From: JAVJUV01 sp047314965
GTDB lineage: Bacteria; Pseudomonadota; Alphaproteobacteria; Rhodobacterales; Rhodobacteraceae
NCBI RefSeq assembly: GCF_047314965.1
Contig: NZ_JBLBVK010000050.1
Coordinates: 56,405-120,404, forward strand
Length of the DNA stretch: 64,000 nt
Direction: 5' to 3'
The notes beneath the pieces were generated by a model. That model worked only from the letters and a program-made list of their open reading frames with translations, was not told where the DNA came from and did not search any database. This document shows, in pieces, positions 1 through 8,600 of the stretch. Numbering within the stretch: position 1 is the stretch's first letter; every line of letters begins with the position of its first letter. Made by a program: the position numbers and the translations under genes.

Positions 1-85
1 CCGCTCTACCATCTTTCTTCTTGGTGCAAGAAACGGCGCGGTCCGGGTAAGAGCCCCGAAGGATTGCCGCATGCTCAAGCGATCC

Positions 86-1186
86 TCAGACCGCCATGTC
101 ATCGCGATGTATCAGCGCCGCACGTCCCGGATAACCCAGAATGGATTCAATGCGATCCGAACGCTGCCCCCGAATCTGGGTTGCCTCCTCCGCGGTATAG
201 CGCGTCAGTCCGATACCTATCCGCTCGGTCATTGGACCGACGATCGTCACCGGATCGCCCCGACCGAAGCGGCCGACGACATGGCTGACTCCCGCGGGCA
301 ACAGGGACTTGCCTTGTCGAAGCGCCGCGGCGGCTCCGTCATCGACATGGATTTCGCCCTTGGGTTTCATCGCCGCGATCCAGCGCTTTCTCGCGACCTG
401 TGGATCGGTTTCAGGAGAAAACCATGTAGAGGGAGCGCCATTCTCCATCTCTCTCAATGGATTGAGCGGCGATCCTAGCGTGATCGCCATGGCAGCTCCT
501 CCCGCCATCGCGGTCTTCGCCGCCATGAGCTTGGTCTTCATACCGCCCTTGGACAAGCCAGTGCCAGCGTCGCCTGCCATGGCTTCGATTTCGGGAGTGA
601 TCCGGTCGATCCGGTCGAACCGCACCGCCTGCGGATCGTCCTTGGGGTTGCCCGAATAGAAACCGTCGACGTCCGACAGCAGCACCAGTACATCGGCCCC
701 CACGGTCACGGCGATTTGCGCCGCGAGGCGGTCGTTGTCGCCAAACCGGATCTCGTCCGTCGCCACCGTGTCATTCTCGTTCACGATCGGGACCGTTCCA
801 AGCGACAGGAGCGTCTCGAGGGTCGCACGGCTGTTCAGGTAACGCCTCCGATCGGCACTATCTTCCAGAGTGACCAGAACCTGCGCAGTGATGATCCCGT
901 GGGGCTGCAACGCCTCCTCATAGGCCCTCGCCAAACGGATCTGCCCCACTGCGGCGGCTGCCTGGCTTTGTTCAAGAGGAAGAGCTCCCGCAGGCAACCC
1001 CAATACCGCACGGCCCAGAGCGATAGAACCCGACGAGACCAAGATGACGTCCTGACCGCGCGCACGGTGTACCGCGACATCTTCAGCCAAGGAGGTCAGC
1101 CAGTTCGCGCGCAGCCTGCCGCCCTCAACCAACAGGGCTGAGCCGATCTTGATTACAATACGCTTCGCGTCTTTCAGGGTCGCCAC
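86..1186 (-). CDS. proB: Glutamate 5-kinase
   Basis: Phosphorylates L-glutamate with ATP to gamma-glutamyl phosphate, the first step of cytoplasmic proline synthesis. The 366 aa length is that of a full ProB: an amino acid kinase domain fills roughly residues 8-245 (N-terminal KIGSALL, then SSGSIALG, NENDTVAT, FGDNDRL and the GTGLSKGGM loop), and a C-terminal PUA domain follows from about 275 (GRFGRGDPV). The start is GTG at 1186, so the gene overlaps the end of obg by 13 nt; this supports translational coupling. It is the last complete gene of the rplU-rpmA-obg-proB block. proA would be expected beyond the window edge but cannot be seen. Confidence 0.96.
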   Translation of the reverse strand: MATLKDAKRIVIKIGSALLVEGGRLRANWLTSLAEDVAVHRARGQDVILVSSGSIALGRAVLGLPAGALPLEQSQAAAAVGQIRLARAYEEALQPHGIITAQVLVTLEDSADRRRYLNSRATLETLLSLGTVPIVNENDTVATDEIRFGDNDRLAAQIAVTVGADVLVLLSDVDGFYSGNPKDDPQAVRFDRIDRITPEIEAMAGDAGTGLSKGGMKTKLMAAKTAMAGGAAMAITLGSPLNPLREMENGAPSTWFSPETDPQVARKRWIAAMKPKGEIHVDDGAAAALRQGKSLLPAGVSHVVGRFGRGDPVTIVGPMTERIGIGLTRYTAEEATQIRGQRSDRIESILGYPGRAALIHRDDMAV

Positions 1187-2208
1187 GGTCCGGGCTCCTC
1201 GGTTTCGTCCTTGCGGCGCAGCCTATCGCTGTCGATCATCCGTCGGCAGGCACGCAGAACATCCATGACACCCTCGTGGCTGACTCCCGACATGGTCATC
1301 ACCCCGCCTGCAACCTCTTCCAACTCTGCCTTCCGCTCGGCCTGCTCGTCGTCGTCCAGCGCGTCGATCTTGTTCAGGACAGTGATCCGTGGCTTGTCGG
1401 CCAGTTCACCACCGTAAGCCTCCAGCTCGTCGATAATCGTCTGCCAGTCGCCGGCAACGTCTTCAGACGTCCCGTCGACCAGGTGCAGCAAGACGGCGCA
1501 GCGCTCGACATGGCCAAGAAAGCGGTCGCCCAGCCCACGCCCTTCGTGCGCGCCTTCAATCAGCCCAGGAATATCGGCCACAACGAATTCCACCTCGTCC
1601 ACCCCGACAATGCCAAGATTCGGGTGCAACGTCGTGAAAGGGTAATCCGCGATTTTGGGCCGCGCATTCGAGGTTGCGGCAAGGAACGTTGATTTCCCTG
1701 CGTTCGGAAGGCCCAGTAACCCAACATCGGCGATAAGCTTCAGTCGCAGCCAGATTTCGCGTTCGACACCCTCCTGTCCGGGGTTGGCCCGGCGAGGTGC
1801 CTGGTTGGTTGACGTCTTGAAATGCAGGTTTCCGAAACCGCCATTGCCGCCCTTTGCCAGGAGAACGCGCTCCCCCACCGCCGTGAGGTCGGCAAGCACG
1901 GTTTCCTCGTCCTCGTCCAGGATTTCGGTCCCGACCGGCACCCTGAGGGTTACACTTTCGCCATCCTTCCCTGTCCGCTGACGCCCCATACCATGCTGGC
2001 CATTCTTCGCGAAGAAGTGCTGCTGATAGCGAAAGTCGATCAGCGTGTTCAGCCCGTCCACGGCCTCGACCCAGACGTCACCGCCACGACCGCCATCACC
2101 GCCGTCCGGACCGCCGTACTCGATGAATTTCTCTCGTCGGAAGCTGACACAGCCGGCGCCGCCCGACCCCGACCGGATCGTCACCTTTGCAAGGTCCAGG
2201 AATTTCAT
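1174..2208 (-). CDS. obgE: GTPase Obg/CgtA
   Basis: Essential ribosome-associated GTPase acting in late 50S assembly and stress control. The 344 aa protein has the glycine-rich Obg fold at residues 1-158 (GGDGGRGGDVW, KGGNGGFGN), then a G domain with P-loop GLPNAGKST, switch region YPFTTLHPNLG, DIPGLIEGA and NKID. It lacks the long C-terminal domain of some Obg proteins, as is usual in alphaproteobacteria. Start ATG at 2208 overlaps the stop of the upstream acetyltransferase gene as ATGA, and its 3' end overlaps proB. The position downstream of rplU and rpmA is the conserved one for this gene. Confidence 0.97.
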   Translation of the reverse strand: MKFLDLAKVTIRSGSGGAGCVSFRREKFIEYGGPDGGDGGRGGDVWVEAVDGLNTLIDFRYQQHFFAKNGQHGMGRQRTGKDGESVTLRVPVGTEILDEDEETVLADLTAVGERVLLAKGGNGGFGNLHFKTSTNQAPRRANPGQEGVEREIWLRLKLIADVGLLGLPNAGKSTFLAATSNARPKIADYPFTTLHPNLGIVGVDEVEFVVADIPGLIEGAHEGRGLGDRFLGHVERCAVLLHLVDGTSEDVAGDWQTIIDELEAYGGELADKPRITVLNKIDALDDDEQAERKAELEEVAGGVMTMSGVSHEGVMDVLRACRRMIDSDRLRRKDETEEPGPWRP

Positions 2209-3236
2209 AGCGGCACCCTCAGCGTCTCTCGCGTCACGGCGTATGTTATCACAGGCGCAGGCTCAAGCCTTGCCTTGGAAGTTCCCATCCTGCGACCATC
2301 CTCTTTAAAGCCGAATTTGCCCAGAACTGCCGCCGATGCCTCGTTGTCCTCGAAAAGACCGGCTTCGATCCGGTTCAACGGGAACCGCTCGAATACCTCG
2401 GGCAGGAATGCCGACAGTGCCTCGCTGGCGATGCCCTGCCCCCAATGGTCCGGCTCAATGAGATACGCCAGGCCAACCGGCTTACCACCGAGCCCCAAAA
2501 AGCCCACCATCCAGCCCTCTCGCTCGATAGCCAGCCGAAAGCCCGGCAGCCCGCGGAAGTGGCTGTCAGCAATGTATTCCCGGGCATCCGCCTCGCTCAT
2601 GCCGATGGGAATGGTCGACATGTTCCGCGCGACCTCCGGCACCGCCATTGCCGAAAGTCGAGGCGCGTCACGCATCTCCAACGCGCGCAGTACCAAGCGC
2701 GGTGTGTACATCGTGAAGTCCTGCCGCTCGTTCCAGCGCACGCGCGTCAGTCTCATCCTGTTCGAGACCACATCCTGCCGGAACGAGCGCGCATGCCGCA
2801 TACTTCTGTATTCGAACACGAAACCGAGCGATCTCAGAAGTCGGCCCGACCGGTCATTGCCTTCGAAGTAGCCCGAAACAAGGTCACCCGCTTCCGGATC
2901 CGAAAACCAGTGGCCAACGACCGCATGTGCAGCCTCGAACCCGTAGCCACGACCCCAGACCGGACGCGCCAGCCAATATGCCAGTTCGTCATCAAGACAC
3001 ACGATGCCCTGAAGCCCTTCCGCATCACAGATCGCCCAGAAGGGTTTGCCACTTTGCCTAACCCTGCGAATGAACGAGGCAGCATCGTTGCGACCATAGG
3101 GATAGGGCACCACGGCCAACCATTTGGACACATCGAAATTGCCGATGCCCGTAACGATGGCCTCGGTGTCGTGGTCCGTCAGGGGCCGCAGGGTAAGCCG
3201 CGGCGTCCTGATAAAGGGAAGCGCGGCGTATGACAT
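2205..3236 (-). CDS. Tandem-domain GNAT N-acetyltransferase
   Basis: A 343 aa protein made of two RimJ/RimL-type GNAT domains, roughly residues 8-165 and 174-340. Each starts with the same kind of strand (TPRLTLRPL and TPRLVLRAL) and each has an acetyl-CoA loop (WGRGYGFEA near 94-102 and DHWGQGIASEA in the second half). The family transfers acetyl from acetyl-CoA to an amine; the acceptor is unknown, and ribosomal protein N-termini are only a guess from the family and the operon. It sits 4 nt after a single-domain paralogue and overlaps obg by ATGA, so it is cotranscribed with ribosome-related genes. The fusion probably arose by tandem duplication. Confidence 0.85.
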   Translation of the reverse strand: MSYAALPFIRTPRLTLRPLTDHDTEAIVTGIGNFDVSKWLAVVPYPYGRNDAASFIRRVRQSGKPFWAICDAEGLQGIVCLDDELAYWLARPVWGRGYGFEAAHAVVGHWFSDPEAGDLVSGYFEGNDRSGRLLRSLGFVFEYRSMRHARSFRQDVVSNRMRLTRVRWNERQDFTMYTPRLVLRALEMRDAPRLSAMAVPEVARNMSTIPIGMSEADAREYIADSHFRGLPGFRLAIEREGWMVGFLGLGGKPVGLAYLIEPDHWGQGIASEALSAFLPEVFERFPLNRIEAGLFEDNEASAAVLGKFGFKEDGRRMGTSKARLEPAPVITYAVTRETLRVPL

Positions 3237-3240
3237 CGGA

Positions 3241-3780
3241 TCACGCGTAGCGCTTCAGATAGGTCCAGGTTGGCACCGTCGCCCCACGGGCAACCGAGTA
3301 CGCCTCCGCGTCGCCAAGATACTGAAAACCGGTATTGGTCAGCACACGCGCTGAAGCCGGGTTGTCCTGGAAAACGCTGGCGAACATGGTCCGGTTTTCC
3401 TGCGGGTTTGCCTCGACCAGAGCACGCACGGCCTCAGAGGCCAACCCGGTGTTCCAGAAGGCAGGCGCCACCCAGTAGCCGATTTCAGATTGCTCGCGGT
3501 CCATACGCTCGAGAGCGATCAGGCCAAGAAGTTCGCCCAACCCCTTGCCCGAGCCATCCATGACCCAGACATCCTCATCCCTGCCGTCGGCAAGGGAACG
3601 ACAAATGAATGCATCAATTGCGCCCGGCGGCAAAGGATGCGGAATCGATCGCGTCATCCGCGCGACGCGCTCGTCAGAACCGTACAACTCCAGCAATCCG
3701 GTGTCCGAACGCCGGAGGGGTCTCAGGATTAGCCTTTCGGTCTCGATGACCGGTTGATTCACAATAGTATCGAACTTCAC
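3241..3780 (-). CDS. GNAT family N-acetyltransferase
   Basis: Single-domain 179 aa acetyltransferase of the RimJ/RimL type. The N-terminal strand TERLILRPL and the segment GYWVAPAFWNTGLASEAV, where the acetyl-CoA loop lies, are recognisable; the loop is a degenerate form of the usual Q/RxxGxG/A. The C-terminal part NPASARVLTNTGFQYLG is the typical last helix and strand. It lies between rpmA and the two-domain paralogue, with a terminator-like hairpin separating it from rpmA, so part of its transcription may depend on read-through or on its own promoter. Substrate unknown. Confidence 0.85.
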   Translation of the reverse strand: MKFDTIVNQPVIETERLILRPLRRSDTGLLELYGSDERVARMTRSIPHPLPPGAIDAFICRSLADGRDEDVWVMDGSGKGLGELLGLIALERMDREQSEIGYWVAPAFWNTGLASEAVRALVEANPQENRTMFASVFQDNPASARVLTNTGFQYLGDAEAYSVARGATVPTWTYLKRYA

Positions 3781-3875
3781 GCGGCTCCTCCTTTGCGCGT
3801 GCCGCAGACGGATCCCCCTCTGATCTTCCTGCGTTTAGAAAATGGGTATGGCAGCCGTATGACGCAACCCGGGCC

Positions 3876-3917
3876 AAAAAAGCAAAGGGGCCGGTTTGCG
3901 CCGACCCCTTGCTTTCA
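3876..3917 (-). terminator. Rho-independent terminator after rpmA
   Basis: Read on the minus strand just after the rpmA stop, a stem of about 15 pairs (AAAGCAAGGGG arm with one bulged T opposite) closes a short CGCAAA loop and runs straight into TTTTTT. It ends most rplU-rpmA transcripts before the acetyltransferase-obg-proB genes, so these are probably expressed at a lower level. Confidence 0.85.
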
Positions 3918-3934
3918 GCCTGTTCAGGATCGGC

Positions 3935-4204
3935 TTATTCTGCGGCGGTAGCCTCCGGAAGCACCGAAATGAACGTGCGGCCCTTGAGGCCCTTGTGGAA
4001 GGTCACGTTGCCTTCGACGGTCGCGAAGATGGTGTGATCCCTGCCCATGCCGACGCCCTCGCCCGGCCACCACTTGGTACCACGCTGGCGCGCGATGATG
4101 TTGCCCGGGATCACAACCTGACCACCGAACTTCTTGATACCAAGGCGACGACCGGCTGAGTCGCGGCCGTTACGGCTGGAACCGCCTGCTTTCTTGTGTG
4201 CCAT
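3935..4204 (-). CDS. rpmA: 50S ribosomal protein L27
   Basis: Small basic 50S protein at the peptidyl transferase centre. The 89 aa sequence starts MAHKKAGGSS, the form found in bacteria without N-terminal cleavage of L27, and continues with the hallmark GRDSAGRRLG and QRGTKWWPGEGVGMGRDHT segments. It begins 6 nt after the rplU stop, the normal two-gene pairing. A strong terminator follows at 3876-3917. Confidence 0.98.
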   Translation of the reverse strand: MAHKKAGGSSRNGRDSAGRRLGIKKFGGQVVIPGNIIARQRGTKWWPGEGVGMGRDHTIFATVEGNVTFHKGLKGRTFISVLPEATAAE

Positions 4205-4210
4205 GCTGTG

Positions 4211-4876
4211 TTACTCCTTCTCGGCTGCGAGTGCCTTGGCCTGCTCGACCCAGCCCTCGCGTTCGATACGGCCCTTGAACGACAGTTTTTCGTCGAACTC
4301 GGCGATCTCGGCTTCGCCCCACGCGGCAATCTGCGCGAAAGAGGTGACACCGGCTTCATGCAGCTTCTTCTCCAGCGCCGGTCCGACACCCGACAACTGC
4401 TTCAGGTCGTCGGCGGCGCCAGCGGCGGCCTTGGGCGCTGCTTTCTTGGATTCGGCTTTCGGAGCCTCTTCCTTGGATGCGGCGGCCTTCTTGGCGGGCT
4501 TTGCGGCGGCAACTGCGGCAGTCGACACCGAACCGGCACCGATAGCGGCCTTCACGCCCGACTTATCGGCGCCCTTCTCCAGGATGTCGGTCACGCGCAG
4601 CAGCGTCAATTGCTGACGATGGCCCTTCGTGCGCTTCGAGCCGTGCTTCCGGCGACGCTTGACGAAGTGGATGACCTTGTCGCCCTTGATCTGATCGATG
4701 ACCTCGGCCAGCACGGCCGCACCGTCCACCATGGGGGTACCGACGGTGGAGCCCACCATCAGAATCTCGTTGAACTGAACTTTTTCGCCGGCATCGGCTG
4801 CGAGTTTCTCGACGCGGAGCACATCGCCCGCCTGAACCCGATACTGCTTGCCGCCGGTCTTCAGGACCGCAAACAT
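4211..4876 (-). CDS. rplU: 50S ribosomal protein L21 with C-terminal HhH extension
   Basis: Residues 1-100 are a normal L21 (MFAVLKTGGKQYRV start, KRRRKHGSKRTKGHRQ rRNA-binding loop). A low-complexity Ala/Lys linker follows (about 105-155) and then a helix-hairpin-helix-like domain (LKQLSGVGPALEKKLHEAG) up to residue 221. Standard L21 is about 103 aa; the extended form is, to my knowledge, common in Rhodobacteraceae. The start at 4876 was chosen because MFAVLKTGG is the universal L21 N-terminus; the frame is open further upstream but without homology. The 209 nt leader up to 5085 holds no gene and should contain the operon promoter. Confidence 0.95.
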   Translation of the reverse strand: MFAVLKTGGKQYRVQAGDVLRVEKLAADAGEKVQFNEILMVGSTVGTPMVDGAAVLAEVIDQIKGDKVIHFVKRRRKHGSKRTKGHRQQLTLLRVTDILEKGADKSGVKAAIGAGSVSTAAVAAAKPAKKAAASKEEAPKAESKKAAPKAAAGAADDLKQLSGVGPALEKKLHEAGVTSFAQIAAWGEAEIAEFDEKLSFKGRIEREGWVEQAKALAAEKE

Positions 4877-5085
4877 CTGATATTCCTTTCGTATCCCGCG
4901 TCCTTCGGTCCCGGCTTCCCGGCGTTTGCGGCGTCTCGCCACCTCGAACAGCGCGCCCTTGCGGGACGGTTTTTAACATGAGAAGGCGGGACCTGCCCGC
5001 CGAAGCCCGGCTTATCGTCAGAACGGGCCGCCAAGTCAAGCCCTGTCTTCCGCTCAAGAACACCCCGCGCCAAAACCGTCAGACG

Positions 5086-5910
5086 CTAGAGGTCCTCGCC
5101 GATCATGAAGCGCGAGACGGCCCGACCAAGCGCGAATGACATCTCGTTGAACATGGTGTCGAAGCCCGCGAATAACGCCCGGTTCAAGTCCTGCCCAGCC
5201 GGGCTTGCCGAAAACTCGTAGTACGCGCGCAAGTCCTCGAAACCAAGTGGCTGATACGCCATCGCAAGGTACGCGAACAGCCAGTCCGATGTGTCCGTGC
5301 GAATCTCCGCCTCGCGGGACCAGATATCGGCCAGGATGTCGGCCTCGCTCATTTCGAAACCGTCCCCGTCGCTTAAACCGCGCATGAAGAACAGGTTCGC
5401 GTTCATCGCACCCATCACGTTGTATTCGACAAGGTCATTGACCTCGACGAAGTCACGCAACAGCGTGACCCGCGGTCCACCTTCCGCTTCCATACGCGAA
5501 AACGCCTCGTAGGCCGCATCTTCAACGCCCGGTTCCAGAAGAGCGGAACGGCCCTCGAGCTCCAGCCGCACGATCTCCCGTCCCCGCGCCGACGTGAAGA
5601 AATCGATGAGAAGCGTCACGTCTGTGTCGGCCAGTTCCTTGTCGAAGGCCTCGCTGAACCGTGTCTGCATTTCCGGCACGTCATAGATGCCAGATATGGC
5701 CATCCGCCATGCTGTCCCCCCGCGTCCGGGAAACATATCTTCGCGCAGATCTTCGGATTGACTCAACCCTTCCTCGCGCATGATTTCGAGAAGCCGCTCA
5801 ATGGACATCGCTTTGCGCAAGAGGTCGAGTTCAGCCTTGCTGGCGGCCCAACCGGGACCGGATAGGATGGAAAAAACGACAGCGATGACGGCAACGGGCG
5901 ATCTGGTCAT
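5086..5910 (-). CDS. DUF2059 domain-containing secreted protein
   Basis: 274 aa protein with a signal peptide (MTRSPVAVIAVVFSILSGP, predicted cleavage after GWAA near residue 23), so probably periplasmic. It is almost entirely acidic helix, with two DUF2059-like segments: LIDFFTSARGREIVRLE in the first half and LRAYYEFSASPAGQDLNRAL near residues 228-247. The function of DUF2059 proteins is not established. It is monocistronic, ending 209 nt before rplU, and is divergent from the tRNA-Ser gene. Confidence 0.75.
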   Translation of the reverse strand: MTRSPVAVIAVVFSILSGPGWAASKAELDLLRKAMSIERLLEIMREEGLSQSEDLREDMFPGRGGTAWRMAISGIYDVPEMQTRFSEAFDKELADTDVTLLIDFFTSARGREIVRLELEGRSALLEPGVEDAAYEAFSRMEAEGGPRVTLLRDFVEVNDLVEYNVMGAMNANLFFMRGLSDGDGFEMSEADILADIWSREAEIRTDTSDWLFAYLAMAYQPLGFEDLRAYYEFSASPAGQDLNRALFAGFDTMFNEMSFALGRAVSRFMIGEDL

Positions 5911-6033
5911 TCTGCCCTCCTGATTTGAAACTAGGGGCCATTATCCACTCGTTAAAGGTCATCGAAGCAAAATTTGCGAAAACGGGTTGCGCGGCGTTCA
6001 AGCTTCACTTATTCCGCCACTCCAGACCCCCGC

Positions 6034-6123
6034 GGAGAGGTGCCGGAGTGGTCGAACGGGGCGGTCTCGAAAACCGTTGTGGGCGCAAGTCCACCCAGGG
6101 TTCGAATCCCTGTCTCTCCGCCA
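6034..6123 (+). tRNA. tRNA-Ser (anticodon CGA)
   Basis: A 90 nt class II tRNA with encoded CCA. The acceptor stem is GGAGAGG (6034-6040) with TCTCTCC (6113-6119), discriminator G, then CCA. The anticodon stem GCGGT/ACCGT holds loop CTCGAAA, so the anticodon is CGA at 6068-6070, reading UCG. The long variable arm and the T arm with GGTTCGAATCC are intact. Confidence 0.96.
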
Positions 6124-6735
6124 CTCTTCCCCATTTCTGCCTTGCTTTTTTTGACGAAGCCGGAGTTATCCGGTATTTCTGGGGACTACTAAGCTGCTCC
6201 ACATACCACCACTTACGTTTGGCGCTGGGATTGTGCCGATTCTGTCCGAAGGCGTCAAAGACCGCGTTTCAAGGTGCATCTGGCGATTACGGGCTTTGCT
6301 CCGAGGTCCGCGATGACGCAGCCTTGTTCCCCGCAGGATGCGGACAAGCCCATGCCTTTGCAGGAAGCTCGCCAAGGCAATTCGCCGCGATGCCTTCGGG
6401 GCGGCAACGGCAACAAGGTCGTCTCCCTTGCCTGGAGCCATGCGCCATTGTTCAACACTAGCGATATTGGTGATCAGGATTTCTTCTCGCGCCATAGCGG
6501 CTTCACCAATCGCCAGCCGTGCTTCGCTGCGCGGGCGAATCTGGCGGATTGGCAGAAGAAGCGACAGAACCGCCGCCTCAATGCCGTCCAATACCACTGC
6601 GAACGTCTCCACGATCTTGCTCGGTCTCAGTTCAGAGCCGAGATGAACCGAGCCAAGGCGCACCTTGATGTTTTAGTCCAGATCCGCAGGACCGAGAATC
6701 TCGATCGATCCTCCATTTCCGGCAACAGCCATCGC
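6124..6735. other. Gene-poor stretch with a possible decayed reading frame
   Basis: Between the tRNA and ugpC lie 612 nt without a convincing gene. On the minus strand one frame stays open from about 6663 to 6166, preceded in frame by a stop and a short open stretch from about 6732. Its middle (EEILITNIA, then GDDLVAVAAP and RRIALASFLQRHGL) faintly resembles the effector domain of LysR regulators, but there is no DNA-binding domain and the end does not fit. I treat it as a possible gene remnant. A small CCGGA/TCCGG hairpin follows the tRNA near 6161-6174. Confidence 0.3.
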
Positions 6736-7740
6736 TCAGAGGCGCTTGCCCTCGGCATCGAAACGCATCTCGTTCGGCTTGTCCCAGTCAAGTCCCACCT
6801 CTGAGCCCTCTTCCGGTATATCTAAAGCGGCGTCCTGCCGGACGGTAACCTGCGTTCCGTCGGCGCATTTGACATGCACCAACGTCTCGGCACCAAGCGC
6901 CTCGCTATAGGCCGCTCGCGCATCGAGCTTCCCGGCACCGGCGCCGGACAGTCGCATGTGTTCAGGACGGATACCGATGCGATGTTCGCCATCTCCCCCG
7001 ATCAAGCCTTGGACCAGAAAGTTCGTCGGAGGCGAACCAATGAATCCCGCGACAAATTCGGTCGCCGGATTGGCATAGACCTCCAAAGGGGCACCAATCT
7101 GATCGGCAACCCCGCCGTTCATTACAATCATCCGGTCGGCCATGGTCATGGCCTCGACCTGATCGTGGGTAACGTAGAGTGCCGTCACCCCCAGTTCTCG
7201 CTGCAGCGCCTTGATCTCCAACCGCATTTGGACGCGCAGCTTGGCATCAAGGTTCGACAAGGGTTCGTCGAACAGGAATACCGCCGGTTTCCGCACAATG
7301 GCCCGCCCCATGGCAACCCGCTGACGCTGACCTCCGGACAATTCACGAGGTTTGCGCCGCAGATAGGGCTCAAGCTGCAAAAGCTTCGCCGCCTGAGCCA
7401 CCCGTTCTTCGATTTCGGACCGGGGAACCTTTGCGATCTTCAGCCCGTAGGCCATGTTGTCGAATACTGACATATGGGGGTACAGCGCGTAGTTCTGGAA
7501 AACCATGGCGATGTCCCGGTCCATCGGCTCCTCATCGTTCACCCGCCGCCCGCCGATCAGGATGTCGCCGGAGGTCACCGTTTCAAGCCCTGCAACCATT
7601 CGAAGTAGAGTGGACTTGCCACAGCCGGATGGGCCGACGATCACAATGAACTCGCCGTCCGCCACATCCACAGAAACCCCATGAATAACATCGGTATTTC
7701 CGAAGGATTTCTTAACTTTTTTCAGTGTCAGCGTCGCCAT
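6736..7740 (-). CDS. ugpC: sn-Glycerol-3-phosphate ABC transporter ATP-binding protein
   Basis: Cytoplasmic ATPase of the Ugp importer, 334 aa. Walker A GPSGCGKST (about residue 36), signature LSGGQRQRV, Walker B FLFDEPLSNLDA and switch VTHDQVEA are present; the C-terminal TOBE region begins near ATEFVAGFIGSP. The start at 7740 gives MATLTLKKV, the conserved UgpC/MalK beginning. A longer open frame upstream runs into ugpE and has no homology. It is the last gene of the ten-gene leftward phosphorus operon, 5 nt after ugpE. Confidence 0.93.
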   Translation of the reverse strand: MATLTLKKVKKSFGNTDVIHGVSVDVADGEFIVIVGPSGCGKSTLLRMVAGLETVTSGDILIGGRRVNDEEPMDRDIAMVFQNYALYPHMSVFDNMAYGLKIAKVPRSEIEERVAQAAKLLQLEPYLRRKPRELSGGQRQRVAMGRAIVRKPAVFLFDEPLSNLDAKLRVQMRLEIKALQRELGVTALYVTHDQVEAMTMADRMIVMNGGVADQIGAPLEVYANPATEFVAGFIGSPPTNFLVQGLIGGDGEHRIGIRPEHMRLSGAGAGKLDARAAYSEALGAETLVHVKCADGTQVTVRQDAALDIPEEGSEVGLDWDKPNEMRFDAEGKRL

Positions 7741-7745
7741 GTATC

Positions 7746-8600
7746 TTACTTCTCGCTTTCCACAAGTCCGCGGATGAAGAGCTTCTGCATCCCCACGACC
7801 ACGATCACAGGGGGCACCATCGCAAGGATCGAGGTTGCCATGATCACCGGCCAATCTGCGATATCGTCACCGGACGGGAACATCTGCTTGATGCCCATGA
7901 CGATCGTATTCATTTCGGGGTCGGTCGTGATCAGCAGAGGCCAGAGGTACTGGTTCCAGCCATAGATGAAGAGGATCACGAACAGGGCCGCGATATTTGT
8001 TCGGCTCATCGGCAGAAGTATGTCGAAAAAGAACCGCATCGGCCCCGCACCGTCGACCCGCGCTGCTTCGGCGAGTTCATCCGGCACCGTCATGAAGAAC
8101 TGGCGGAAGAGGAAGGTGGCGGTGGCCGAGGCGATGAGCGGCAGGATCAGGCCCTGATAACTGTTCAGCATCCCGAAGTTGGCAATCACCTCGTAGGTCG
8201 GCACGATCCGGACTTCGACGGGCAACATCAGCGTCAGGAAAATCAGCCAGAAGAACAGTTTACGGCCTGGAAACCGGAAGTAGACGATCGCGAAGGCCGA
8301 CAGAAGGCTGATCGCGATCTTTCCCAAAGCGATACCCATCGCCATGATCAGAGAATTGCCCAACATCGCCGCAACCGGGGCATTTACGCCCGAAGTCAGT
8401 GCCTTGGAATAATTCTCAAAGAACTGGTCGCCTGGCCAGAGCGGCATCGGCGGCCGCACGATTTCCTGCTGTTCGACGGTCGAAGCGACGAAAGCCAGCC
8501 AGATCGGGAAAAAGATGAAGGCAACACCGATGATCAGCCCCAGATGGGTCAGCCAGAGGCCCGCACCACGCTTCTCAACCATACCGTTCCGCTCAGCCAT
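7746..8600 (-). CDS. ugpE: sn-Glycerol-3-phosphate ABC transporter permease
   Basis: One of two inner-membrane subunits of the Ugp importer, 284 aa with six predicted transmembrane helices (first near GLIIGVAFIFFPIWLAF). The EAA loop that docks on the ATPase is seen as ELAEAARVDGAGPMRFFFDILLP. The start at 8600 overlaps the ugpA stop by one base (TGATG), so the two permeases are coupled. The frame is open upstream within ugpA, but only from 8600 onward does the protein match the family. Confidence 0.93.
   Translation of the reverse strand: MAERNGMVEKRGAGLWLTHLGLIIGVAFIFFPIWLAFVASTVEQQEIVRPPMPLWPGDQFFENYSKALTSGVNAPVAAMLGNSLIMAMGIALGKIAISLLSAFAIVYFRFPGRKLFFWLIFLTLMLPVEVRIVPTYEVIANFGMLNSYQGLILPLIASATATFLFRQFFMTVPDELAEAARVDGAGPMRFFFDILLPMSRTNIAALFVILFIYGWNQYLWPLLITTDPEMNTIVMGIKQMFPSGDDIADWPVIMATSILAMVPPVIVVVGMQKLFIRGLVESEK

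Noticed and set aside
1822..2871. 349-codon plus-strand open frame over obg and the acetyltransferase genes
   Set aside because: It runs antisense to two well-supported genes, shows no family features and has the Arg/Ser/Pro-rich look of a shadow frame in GC-rich DNA.
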